DNA from: UBA2227 sp036677505
GTDB lineage: Bacteria > Bacillota_I > Bacilli_A > Erysipelotrichales > Erysipelotrichaceae
NCBI GenBank assembly: GCA_036677505.1
Contig: JAVBWK010000028.1
Coordinates: forward strand, 3,938-67,937
Reading direction: 5' to 3'
Length of the DNA: 64,000 bases
Part shown: positions 42,866 through 50,830 of the stretch, piece after piece
How the letters are laid out: every line of letters begins with the position of its first letter
Numbering within the stretch: the first letter of the stretch is position 1
Made by a program: the position numbers and the translations under genes
Notes under the pieces: model-generated
Told to the model about the DNA's origin: nothing
The model's database searches: none
The model's input: only the letters and a program-made list of their open reading frames with translations

Positions 42866-43783
42866 ATGAGAAACAAGATAACAACAGGAATACTTCTTAT
42901 GATTCTTTTGATGGGATGTGTCCCTGAAAAAGAAGAAGTCACACTTTCAATATTAGTGCCGATGGGTGCTCCGTCGATTGCCGTGATCCCAGTTTTAGAG
43001 CAGGAAAAACATTCTGTAAACATCATCAGCGGAACAGATCCATTGCAGGCAGCGCTGATCAGTCCAAATCCGGAGCATGACATCATTATTGCACCGGTCA
43101 ATCTGGGTGCGATGCTGATCAGTAAGAATTCAACACAATACCGTTTATGGGGCGTGGTCACTTGGGGTAACTTGTATATAGTAGGGGAAAATGAGGATGT
43201 ATTTAATAGTGAAGGAACGCTGGCACTTTTTGGGGAAAACGCGGTACCGCAGAAGATTTTTGATTCGGTCAAAGAAAAACTAAGCATTCAAATGACGCAG
43301 ATATACTTCCCATCAGTCAATGATGCTCAGGCACAGTTGCTGACAGGGAAGGCTGATGCCGCATTGCTTGCGCAGCCCTTGGCCGCTGCAACGATGGCAA
43401 AGGCTAAGGACTTGGGAAAAGATCTTAAAATCATCGGTAATCTTCAGTCACTGTGGAAAGAATCGACGCAAACTGAAAATTATCCGCAGGCCGCGATCTT
43501 CGTTCTCGAAAGTTCTTATAAAGAAAATAAGGAAGTCATCGAGAATGAAATTGCTGCCATGAAAGCATATGTGGATCAGTGTTGGACGGAAAATTCGACA
43601 CTGCAGGCTGATATTACAGCATTGACAGCAGAGAAACTGGGCTTGCCGAGTGCTGCGTTGGTTGCCAGCGTGTTTAAAGGAATGAATGTAAGAATTGAAA
43701 AAGCATTGGATGCAGAAGATGAGTTAGTAGCTTTCCTCAGGTTATTTGGCTTAACAAATATTCGTGAACTAATTATCAACTAG
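42866..43783 (+). CDS. ABC transporter substrate-binding lipoprotein (NitT/TauT-like)
   Basis: The 305-residue protein has a lipoprotein signal ending LMGC (Cys near 17) followed by an acidic tether, then a periplasmic-type fold: LSILVPMGAPSIAVIPVLEQ, DIIIAPVNLGAMLISK, YRLWGVVTWGNLYIVG and KADAALLAQPLAAATM. This resembles the family that binds sulfonates, nitrate or thiamine-precursor-like compounds; the ligand cannot be named. Permease gene follows after 49 bases; no ATPase gene is present. Confidence 0.82.
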   Translation: MRNKITTGILLMILLMGCVPEKEEVTLSILVPMGAPSIAVIPVLEQEKHSVNIISGTDPLQAALISPNPEHDIIIAPVNLGAMLISKNSTQYRLWGVVTWGNLYIVGENEDVFNSEGTLALFGENAVPQKIFDSVKEKLSIQMTQIYFPSVNDAQAQLLTGKADAALLAQPLAAATMAKAKDLGKDLKIIGNLQSLWKESTQTENYPQAAIFVLESSYKENKEVIENEIAAMKAYVDQCWTENSTLQADITALTAEKLGLPSAALVASVFKGMNVRIEKALDAEDELVAFLRLFGLTNIRELIIN

Positions 43784-43832
43784 TATGTTATAATCTTATC
43801 GTAGGTAAAATCAATCTCTGCGAGGTGATGGA

Positions 43833-44570
43833 ATGAAAAGACGCAGACTGGTGACGGTGGTTATCCTGGCTTTGGGCTGGTGGCTTGCGGCACGATCGAT
43901 TGCTAATGACATCTTGCTTCCGAATCCTTGGGATGTTGCTTTGACCATGATGGATCAACTGGGGGAAATCGAATTTTATGTGAGTATCGCCGCCACACTG
44001 AGCCGCTTATTTCAGGGGTTACTGTTGGCTTTAGTGCTTGGGATTCTTTCGGGTTATGTTTGCGCTTTAAGAAGTAAAATCGATGACTATTTTATGCCGT
44101 TTGTGACAGCAATAAAAACGATTCCCAACATTTCATTTATCATCATTGCTTTGATTTGGCTAGGCAGTGAACAAAGTGTTTTGCTTATATCATTTCTGAT
44201 TCTTTTTCCGATATTCTATGAATCGGCGAAGATGGGCGTTAAATCAGTCGATCGACGCTTGTTGGATGTCTTGGCGATGTATCCGGAAACACGGGCCAAC
44301 AAGTTTAGGAATGTTTATGGTCCCAATATGCTGCCTTACATACTTTCATCACTGAAATCCGGTGTTTCTTTGGGGTTCAAAGTAGCCATTATGTCGGAAG
44401 TTTTGGGGCAGGTACAAGTCGGGATCGGCAAGTCGATGTTTTTGGGGAAACTTTTTCTGGATACGACGGCTGTCTTTGCCTGGACGATATGGATCATCCT
44501 GATCGGTGTCGGATTTGATTTTTTATTGGATTTGGGAATAAAAATCATGCGAAAAAAGTTTGATTTTTAA
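43833..44570 (+). CDS. ABC transporter permease (SsuC/TauC-like)
   Basis: Membrane subunit of 245 residues with about six helices. The start VVILALGWWLAARSI and NDILLPNPWDVALTM, then FMPFVTAIKTIPNISFIIIALIW and an EAA-like loop LLDVLAMYPETRANKFRNVYGPNMLPYILS are typical of this family. The partner ATPase must be encoded elsewhere. It ends 23 bases before the first hydrogenase gene with no terminator between. Confidence 0.85.
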   Translation: MKRRRLVTVVILALGWWLAARSIANDILLPNPWDVALTMMDQLGEIEFYVSIAATLSRLFQGLLLALVLGILSGYVCALRSKIDDYFMPFVTAIKTIPNISFIIIALIWLGSEQSVLLISFLILFPIFYESAKMGVKSVDRRLLDVLAMYPETRANKFRNVYGPNMLPYILSSLKSGVSLGFKVAIMSEVLGQVQVGIGKSMFLGKLFLDTTAVFAWTIWIILIGVGFDFLLDLGIKIMRKKFDF

Positions 44571-44593
44571 TCATATAAAAGGAGGTGAAAGAT

Positions 44594-45118
44594 ATGGAGC
44601 GGTTAAATCAGAAGTCTTTGGAAACGATTGAACAGATCGTAGCACGTCACAGCGGCCGTCAGGGTCCGGTAAAACTGATGTTGCATGATGTTCAGCATGA
44701 GCTGGGGTATATTCCTTTTGAAGCTATGGACAAAATTTCCCAGGCGACCGGTGTATCGGTTGCGGAAGTTTACGGTGTAGTGACATTTTATACCCAGTTT
44801 ACGACAGAGCCCAAAGGCAAGCATGTAATCAACATTTGTATGGGAACAGCATGTTATGTCAAAGGAGCTCAGGAACTGTTAAACCGGGTCGTCGAACTGA
44901 CGAAATCACCGGTCAACGGAACCAGTGAAGACAAGCTGTTTTCGGTTGATGCGACACGCTGTCTGGGTGCCTGCGGTTTGGCTCCGGTAGCCATCATTGA
45001 CGGTCGTGTCTACGGTAATGCCACGCAATCAAAGATGGTTGAGGAATTCATCCGGTTTGTTGTTGAGCAAGAGACGAAAACGAAGCGCGAAGAGCGTTTA
45101 AACGAGGTATTGGCATGA
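44594..45118 (+). CDS. NuoE/HydC-type [2Fe-2S] subunit of an NAD(H)-linked [FeFe] hydrogenase
   Basis: Electron-transfer subunit of 174 residues. Helical N-terminus (LMLHDVQHELGYIPFEAMDKIS, region 30-55), then a thioredoxin-like fold with the four cluster cysteines in ICMGTACYVKG and RCLGACGLAP. It corresponds to HydC of trimeric HydABC enzymes and NuoE of complex I. The ATG at 44594 follows ggaggtgaaag. First of ten tightly packed hydrogenase genes; overlaps the next by 4 bases. Confidence 0.9.
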   Translation: MERLNQKSLETIEQIVARHSGRQGPVKLMLHDVQHELGYIPFEAMDKISQATGVSVAEVYGVVTFYTQFTTEPKGKHVINICMGTACYVKGAQELLNRVVELTKSPVNGTSEDKLFSVDATRCLGACGLAPVAIIDGRVYGNATQSKMVEEFIRFVVEQETKTKREERLNEVLA

Positions 45119-45477
45119 CTTTGACGAAAATCCTACAACTGCTGAAAGCTGAGCCTTTGTGCATCAGTGATCCCGATTGTTTACAACGGGAATTCGAGCA
45201 CGTCTCAGCGACCGATCTGATGAGTGATGCCTTGGCTTTAGTTCAAAGCGACAGTGAGAAGACGATTTTAGTTACCGGTTTGGTCCATGCGCAGTCGCTT
45301 CGTACGGCAGAAATGTTGGATATCAATATCGTAATATTTGTGCGCGGCAAGACGATGAGCGATCAGGATTGTACATTGGCTAATGAAATGGGTATGAATG
45401 TTTTTACTACCAAAGCATCCATGTATGATGCCTGCGGCATCCTTTACAGCAACGGCCTGCTGACGGCCGTCATCTAG
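45115..45477 (+). CDS. DRTGG-like domain protein of the hydrogenase cluster (first copy)
   Basis: A 120-residue soluble protein: LQLLKAEPLCISDPDCL, VSATDLMSDALALVQS, KTILVTGLVHAQSLRTAEMLDINIVIFVRGK, then EMGMNVFTTKASMYDACGIL. The pattern of alternating strands and helices is that of DRTGG/CBS-associated small domains found beside [FeFe] hydrogenase genes in clostridia and Thermotoga. A ligand-sensing role is inferred, not shown. Sits between HydC and a HATPase gene. Confidence 0.65.
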   Translation: MTLTKILQLLKAEPLCISDPDCLQREFEHVSATDLMSDALALVQSDSEKTILVTGLVHAQSLRTAEMLDINIVIFVRGKTMSDQDCTLANEMGMNVFTTKASMYDACGILYSNGLLTAVI

Positions 45478-45479
45478 AT

Positions 45480-45896
45480 ATGATCCATCAGCATTTTCGG
45501 GTAGAGAAGGAAGATTATGCCAATGCCGGAAGGATTTCGAGTCAGATCAAGCAAATACTCAAGCAATTAGGTGTTTCCTCGGATGTATTGAGGCGCATAG
45601 CTATATCGTGTTATGAAGCGGAGATCAATATGATCATCCATTCGTACGGAGGTGAAGTCGTGTTATCGTTAACTGCAGAGGGAAGATGTGAACTACGGTT
45701 TTCGGATACAGGTCCGGGAATCGAGGATGTTGAAAAGGCAATGACCCCGGGATGGTCGACCGCAAAAGCCACCGCAAGAGAGTTTGGATTCGGTGCCGGC
45801 ATGGGATTACCGAATATCAGGCGCAACTGCGATGAATTTTCGCTGACGACATCACCTCAAGGAACGGATTTGGTCATTGGGTTTAAAGTATTATGA
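45480..45896 (+). CDS. RsbW-like serine kinase/anti-sigma ATPase (HATPase domain)
   Basis: The 138 residues form a GHKL ATPase: helix with SCYEAEINMIIHSYGG (N-box), DTGPGIEDVEKAM (G1) and GFGAGMGLPNIRRNCDEF (G2), like the anti-sigma kinases RsbW and SpoIIAB. It may signal the state of the hydrogenase or take part in its control; no sigma or anti-anti-sigma gene is adjacent. It overlaps the following Fe-S protein gene by 4 bases. Confidence 0.82.
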   Translation: MIHQHFRVEKEDYANAGRISSQIKQILKQLGVSSDVLRRIAISCYEAEINMIIHSYGGEVVLSLTAEGRCELRFSDTGPGIEDVEKAMTPGWSTAKATAREFGFGAGMGLPNIRRNCDEFSLTTSPQGTDLVIGFKVL

Positions 45897-47071
45897 GTGT
45901 CATTACTTATACCCTGGAGAAATGCCAGAAGTGTATGGCGTGCATCCGGATCTGTCCGACCGAAGCACTGTCCATGCAGCATCAGAGAATCATCATCAAC
46001 CGTGAGAAATGTATCAATTGCGGACAATGTCTGGACGCCTGTGTCCATCAGGGACTGCAAGCCAAAGGCAGTACCTTGGAAGACTTATCACAGTATGAAA
46101 AGAAGATCGCCCTGTTACCGCCGGCTGTTTTCGGTGAATGCCATAATCAGGCAGAAATCGAGCAGCTGATGCAGACCTTCATCGAGATGGGATTCGATGA
46201 AGTTGTTGAGCTCAGTACATATGAAGGTGCGATTTACGAGCATGTTCAGCAATACCGCAGAGACAATCCTGGCGGTTATCTGATTTCATCATTCTGTCCG
46301 GTCATCAACCGGCTGGTTCAGATGAAGTATCCCATGTTGTTATCCAATATGATTCCGTTTGAATTGACAGCGGAAATTGCGGCTAAGCGTATTCGACAAC
46401 AACATGAAAATGAAAACATTGGGATTTTTTACTTGTGTGAGTGCATTGCGAAACTGCCGCTGGGGAAGTATCCCTACGGTAATAAATCATCGGAAATCGA
46501 TCACTGTATTTCATTGGTCGATCTGTTTCCGAAAATCGCCCGCATTCGCAACAGCAACCGGCTCACAACCGAGTTGTGTGCCAAAGGTATATGCTCCGTA
46601 GCTTCGGAGCTGTTTGTGCAAGATGAAGCGCATTCCTCGACTATCGTGGCGGATGGATTGAAGAAAGTACAGCTGGTCCTTGATTTGGCAGAGTTCGGTC
46701 AGCTGAAAGGCGAGCATTTGCTCTGGTTATCAAACTGTATCAATGGCTGTATCGGCGGAAATACTTTATGGGGAAATCCTTTTGAAGCATCGATCAACAG
46801 CCGCCGTCATCATGCCGATGCTACTGCATCGCCTGAGAAACTGAGTCTGGAAGACATCCTTCAGGAAACGGTCATGTTCAATCGTTCGAACATGAAATCG
46901 CTGAAGGAACGAATGGCAGAATTTACCAAAATCAATGTACAGCTTGAGAAACTTCCGGGATATGACTGTGGGGCGTGCGGATATCCGTCGTGTCGGGTCA
47001 TGGCTGAGGAAATCGTGGCCGGTAACTCAATGATTGAGGATTGCCGAATCATCCATGTAAAGGAGATATGA
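45893..47071 (+). CDS. Fe-S protein with a degenerate hydrogenase-like domain
   Basis: The 392 residues hold two 4Fe-4S sites at the N-terminus (CQKCMACIRIC, residues 11-21, and CINCGQC from 40), then a region resembling the H-cluster domain of [FeFe] hydrogenase. Its three signature segments are recognisable but altered: ISSFCPVINRL (C135), YLCECIAKLP (C182, C184) and LSNCINGCIGGNT (C282, C286). A last Fe-S motif, YDCGACGYPSCRVMAEE, lies near 360-376. Similar proteins, often called HydS-like or hydrogenase-related, occur in such clusters. A sensory or accessory function is inferred; catalysis of H2 is doubtful. Confidence 0.75.
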   Translation: MSVITYTLEKCQKCMACIRICPTEALSMQHQRIIINREKCINCGQCLDACVHQGLQAKGSTLEDLSQYEKKIALLPPAVFGECHNQAEIEQLMQTFIEMGFDEVVELSTYEGAIYEHVQQYRRDNPGGYLISSFCPVINRLVQMKYPMLLSNMIPFELTAEIAAKRIRQQHENENIGIFYLCECIAKLPLGKYPYGNKSSEIDHCISLVDLFPKIARIRNSNRLTTELCAKGICSVASELFVQDEAHSSTIVADGLKKVQLVLDLAEFGQLKGEHLLWLSNCINGCIGGNTLWGNPFEASINSRRHHADATASPEKLSLEDILQETVMFNRSNMKSLKERMAEFTKINVQLEKLPGYDCGACGYPSCRVMAEEIVAGNSMIEDCRIIHVKEI

Positions 47072-47072
47072 C

Positions 47073-47402
47073 ATGAAAGCTTCTGTGTTGATTGAGAAAT
47101 ACGGATTTGAGAAGATCAGTGTCTCATCGCAAGATCCTGAGATTCATCAGGCCTTCATCGGTGACTTGCTGAGTTGGGTCATGGGTCATGCTAAAAACAA
47201 CGATGCCTGGATTACGATTTTAGGGCATCCAAACATTATTGCCGTTGCTTTGTTACGGGAGTTGGCGTGTGTGATCATTGCTCATGATGCTCAGGTGCAG
47301 CCTGAAACCATTGATAAGGCCAATGAGGAAGATTTTCTGATATTGAAGTCGCCATTATCGGCTTTTGAAATTTGTAGAATACTGATCAGCGAAGGTGTCT
47401 GA
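47073..47402 (+). CDS. DRTGG-like domain protein of the hydrogenase cluster (second copy)
   Basis: A 109-residue soluble protein, LIEKYGFEKISVSSQDPEI, DAWITILGHPNIIAVALLRELACVIIAHD and IDKANEEDFLILKSPLSAFEICRIL. It resembles the product of 45115-45477 in size and in strand-helix order, with low identity. Starts one base after the previous stop. Probably a small sensing domain; function unknown. Confidence 0.6.
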   Translation: MKASVLIEKYGFEKISVSSQDPEIHQAFIGDLLSWVMGHAKNNDAWITILGHPNIIAVALLRELACVIIAHDAQVQPETIDKANEEDFLILKSPLSAFEICRILISEGV

Positions 47403-47403
47403 C

Positions 47404-48099
47404 ATGTTTGCCGACCTTCACATTCATTCAGCTCTCTCGGCCTGTGCCGATGATGATATGACGCCTAATAATATTTTAAACATGGCGATTCTGAAGGGAT
47501 TGAATGTCATAGCGATATGCGACCACAACAGCTGTAAACAGCAGCCGGCCATCGCTAAAGCAGCCATCGGTAAGCCGATCACGGTGATCCACGGCGTTGA
47601 GGTGACCAGCAGTGAGGAAGTCCATATTTTGTGTTATTTCCGTCGATTGGAAGATTGCATGCGTTTTGACCGTTGGTTGGAAACGGTTTTGCTGCCAATC
47701 GAAAACAATGAGAAATTCTTTGGAAGACAGTTGATTTATGATGAGAATGATGAAGTAAGCGGCAAGGTAAACGTATGCCTTTCCATGGCCACCACGGCAT
47801 CACTGAAAGAAGTCCTTGCGATGTCACAGTCATGTGGCGGAAAATGTGCCTTTGCCCATGCTGTCGGTAAAAGCCATGGAATCATCCGTCAGTTGGGATT
47901 TATTCCCTCAGATGTGTCGGTCAGCGGGATCGAGGTGACCAAGCCGATTCATCAGATTGAACTGATCAGATCCCATCCGCGTTTTGCACAAGTACTGTGG
48001 CTGTATAATTCGGATGCTCATCAGCTGATCGATATCAATGAAAAAGATTATTACATTACCAGTAAACAGTGGAAAGAATTTTGGGGTGAACCATTATGA
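47404..48099 (+). CDS. PHP-domain protein of the hydrogenase cluster
   Basis: Predicted metal-dependent phosphoesterase of 231 residues. Metal ligands in FADLHIHSALSACADDD, AICDHNSCKQQPA, HGVEVTSSEEVHILCYF, FAHAVGKSHGI and YNSDAHQLIDI. The substrate is unknown; the constant association of this gene type with HydABC-like operons suggests a regulatory phosphate substrate. ATG 47404 was preferred to the in-frame GTG at 47395, which overlaps the preceding gene. It overlaps the following HATPase gene by 4 bases. Confidence 0.8.
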   Translation: MFADLHIHSALSACADDDMTPNNILNMAILKGLNVIAICDHNSCKQQPAIAKAAIGKPITVIHGVEVTSSEEVHILCYFRRLEDCMRFDRWLETVLLPIENNEKFFGRQLIYDENDEVSGKVNVCLSMATTASLKEVLAMSQSCGGKCAFAHAVGKSHGIIRQLGFIPSDVSVSGIEVTKPIHQIELIRSHPRFAQVLWLYNSDAHQLIDINEKDYYITSKQWKEFWGEPL

Positions 48100-48686
48100 T
48101 GCAAGAATTAGCGATGCATATCTTAGACATCGTCCACAATTCTATCCGGGCGGAAGCCAATTCGATCACCGTGAATGTTTTCTGTAAGAAAAGTGAAGAC
48201 ATTTGTGGATTTTCGGTTATCGATAACGGAATCGGAATGAGACCTGATGTATTGGATAAAGTATTGGATCCGTTTTTTACAACTCGTACGACACGAAAAT
48301 TCGGTTTGGGACTGCCTTTGCTGAAAATGACCTGTACGATGTGTGACGGTGAATTCTCAATTTCATCATCACCGTGGCAAAAGACGGAAGTCGTTGCGAA
48401 AATGAAAAGAAGTCACATGGATACTCCGCCTTGGGGAGATTTGGCTCAGACGTGGATGGAATGTTTCCACGCGTTTCCTGCAGGGCGTCTGATATTTACG
48501 TTTGATTTTGATGATCACAAGGTCGTTATCGACAGTGAAGAGATCATCAGCGCGATCGGTGATCGTGAGTTATGCCATGATTCATCGGTTTTGATTCAGT
48601 TAAGAGATTATGTAGCGGATCAGATAACACCATATTTAAGGGAGGAAAGTTATGAAATCATTGAGCGATTTGCAGCGCATTCGTGA
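48096..48686 (+). CDS. HATPase-domain protein of the hydrogenase cluster
   Basis: A 196-residue protein with a histidine-kinase-type ATPase: HILDIVHNSIRAEAN (N-box), VIDNGIGMRPDVLDKVLDPFFTTRTTRKFGLGLPLLKM (G1, F and G2 boxes, region 50-90). There is no dimerisation domain with a phospho-accepting His, no membrane part and no response regulator nearby. The second half (120-196) is a separate unknown domain. Overlaps the next gene by 35 bases. Confidence 0.8.
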   Translation: MMQELAMHILDIVHNSIRAEANSITVNVFCKKSEDICGFSVIDNGIGMRPDVLDKVLDPFFTTRTTRKFGLGLPLLKMTCTMCDGEFSISSSPWQKTEVVAKMKRSHMDTPPWGDLAQTWMECFHAFPAGRLIFTFDFDDHKVVIDSEEIISAIGDRELCHDSSVLIQLRDYVADQITPYLREESYEIIERFAAHS

Positions 48687-49023
48687 TGAAGCGAAAAAAC
48701 GGGTCGGTATGCGCGAAGGAAATCAACAATATCGCATCGTCGTCGGAATGGCAACATGCGGCATTGCCGCCGGTGCCCGTCCGGTATTAACGACACTGGT
48801 CGAAGAAGCGGCGAAAAACGATTATCCGGTCACCGTCACACAAACCGGTTGTATCGGTATGTGTACATTGGAACCGATCGTTGAAGTGTATGGACCTCAA
48901 GGGGATAAAACCACGTATGTTTTGGTCGATCCCAAAAAGGCAGTAGAAATCCTGGAAGAGCATATTGGCAAAGGCAAGGTAAAAACTGAGTATACCGTCG
49001 GTTCTTCGGGCGTAGCGTTATGA
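48652..49023 (+). CDS. Thioredoxin-like [2Fe-2S] ferredoxin of the hydrogenase complex
   Basis: The 123 residues have a helical start and a [2Fe-2S] thioredoxin fold with ATCGIAAGAR and GCIGMCTLEP. It is related to the C-terminal half of NuoE and to the N-terminus of the HydB-type protein encoded next, which it overlaps by 4 bases. Probably an extra electron-carrier subunit. The ATG at 48652 follows ggaggaaag. Confidence 0.85.
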   Translation: MKSLSDLQRIRDEAKKRVGMREGNQQYRIVVGMATCGIAAGARPVLTTLVEEAAKNDYPVTVTQTGCIGMCTLEPIVEVYGPQGDKTTYVLVDPKKAVEILEEHIGKGKVKTEYTVGSSGVAL

Positions 49024-50819
49024 TGGAGCGCGTTCACGTTCTCGTCTGTGCCGGCACCGGATGTACATCTTCGCAATCAGATGTCATCGTCGAGAAATTT
49101 CGCAGCTATGTCCGTCAGTTCGATTTACAGGATGAAGTCAAAGTCATTAAGACCGGTTGTTTCGGTTTGTGTCAAAAAGGACCGATCGTGGCCATTCATC
49201 CGGATAAGACCTTTTACTGTCATGTCACCCCGTCGGATGTCGAGGAAATCGTCGTTGAACATTTGTACAAAGGACGCCCGGTCAAACGACTGGAACTGTC
49301 GGATATCGATGAGCAGACCAAAGAAAAAGTATTCGAAATCGAGAAAATCCGGTTCTATGCCAAGCAAATGCGCATTGCACTGAAAAACTGCGGTGTCATC
49401 AATCCGGAAGATATCGATGAGTATATCGCTCAGGACGGATACATGGCTTTGGGAAAAGCGTTGGAATCGATGAGTCCGCAGGAAGTCATTGATGAGATCA
49501 AAAAGTCCGGTCTGCGCGGCCGCGGCGGCGGCGGTTTCTCGACCGGATTGAAATGGCAGTTTGCGGCCAACCAGCCCAAAGGTCAGAAATATGTCATTTG
49601 TAATGCGGATGAAGGTGATCCGGGTGCATTTATGGATCGTTCCATTTTGGAAGGGGACCCGCATGCTGTGTTGGAAGCCATGGCAATCGCCGGGTATGCG
49701 ATCGGAGCCAATCATGGATATGTGTATATTCGGGCAGAATATCCGATTGCTGTCGAGCGCTTGAAGATCGCGATCGATCAGGCCAAGAGTTATGGTTTGT
49801 TAGGCAAAAAGATTTTAGGTTCGAAGTTTGATTTTGATATAGAGATCCGCTTGGGTGCAGGTGCTTTTGTGTGTGGCGAAGAAACCGCTTTGATCGCTTC
49901 GATCGAGGGCAGACGCGGTATGCCGATGCCCAAGCCGCCGTTTCCGGCAATCAGCGGTGTCTGGGGCAAACCGACGATCATAAACAATGTCGAAACTTTT
50001 GCGAATGTTCCGATTATTTTACTTAAAGGTGCGGACTGGTTCGCATCGATCGGTACCGAAAAATCCAAGGGTACCAAAGTATTTGCTTTGGGCGGTAAGA
50101 TCGTCAATACCGGTTTGGTTGAAATCCCGATGGGAACGACCCTGCGCGAAGTCATTTATGAAATCGGCGGCGGCTGTCCCAACAATAAGAATTTCAAAGC
50201 CGTTCAGACCGGCGGACCTTCGGGCGGCTGTCTGACGGAAGATGATTTGGATACACCGATCGACTTTGATAATCTGGTCGCATTGGGATCGATGATGGGT
50301 TCCGGCGGAATGATCGTACTGGATGAAGATAATTGTATCGTCGATGTTGCCCGGTTCTATATGGACTTCATCGTTGATGAATCCTGCGGAAAGTGTACAC
50401 CGTGCCGGGTAGGAACCAAGCGCCTGCTAGAAATGCTCAATGATATATGCGAAGGCCGCGGTTCATTGCAAACGCTGCATGATATGGAAGATTTGGCAAA
50501 TAAAATTAAAGACACTTCGCTTTGCGGTCTGGGTCAGACAGCACCCAATCCGGTATTGTCCACCTTACGGCTGTTTAGGGATGAGTATCTGGCGCATGTC
50601 GTTAAGAAAAAATGTCCGGCCGGTGTCTGTAAAGCCTTGCTGACTTACTCGATCATAAAAGACAAATGCCGCAAGTGTTCACTTTGTGCGAAACAGTGTC
50701 CGACCGGGGCGATCACCGGCATTCCCGGCAAGGAACCGTATGTCATCGATCCGAGCAAATGTATCAAGTGCGGTGCCTGTATGACGGCATGTCGTTTTGA
50801 CGCTGTCGTTCGGGTATAG
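49020..50819 (+). CDS. NuoF/HydB-type flavin and Fe-S subunit of NAD-linked [FeFe] hydrogenase
   Basis: NAD(H)-reacting subunit. Domain order in 599 residues: [2Fe-2S] thioredoxin-like domain with CAGTGCTSS and CFGLCQKGP; FMN/NADH domain with GLRGRGGGGFSTGLKW and CNADEGDPGAFMDR; 4Fe-4S site SCGKCTPCRVG; C-terminal two-cluster ferredoxin domain CRKCSLCAKQC and CIKCGACMTAC. This layout is that of HydB in electron-bifurcating HydABC, which couples NADH and ferredoxin oxidation to H2 production. Start ATG 49020 or 49023. Confidence 0.93.
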   Translation: MMERVHVLVCAGTGCTSSQSDVIVEKFRSYVRQFDLQDEVKVIKTGCFGLCQKGPIVAIHPDKTFYCHVTPSDVEEIVVEHLYKGRPVKRLELSDIDEQTKEKVFEIEKIRFYAKQMRIALKNCGVINPEDIDEYIAQDGYMALGKALESMSPQEVIDEIKKSGLRGRGGGGFSTGLKWQFAANQPKGQKYVICNADEGDPGAFMDRSILEGDPHAVLEAMAIAGYAIGANHGYVYIRAEYPIAVERLKIAIDQAKSYGLLGKKILGSKFDFDIEIRLGAGAFVCGEETALIASIEGRRGMPMPKPPFPAISGVWGKPTIINNVETFANVPIILLKGADWFASIGTEKSKGTKVFALGGKIVNTGLVEIPMGTTLREVIYEIGGGCPNNKNFKAVQTGGPSGGCLTEDDLDTPIDFDNLVALGSMMGSGGMIVLDEDNCIVDVARFYMDFIVDESCGKCTPCRVGTKRLLEMLNDICEGRGSLQTLHDMEDLANKIKDTSLCGLGQTAPNPVLSTLRLFRDEYLAHVVKKKCPAGVCKALLTYSIIKDKCRKCSLCAKQCPTGAITGIPGKEPYVIDPSKCIKCGACMTACRFDAVVRV

Positions 50820-50830
50820 GAGGGTTGACC

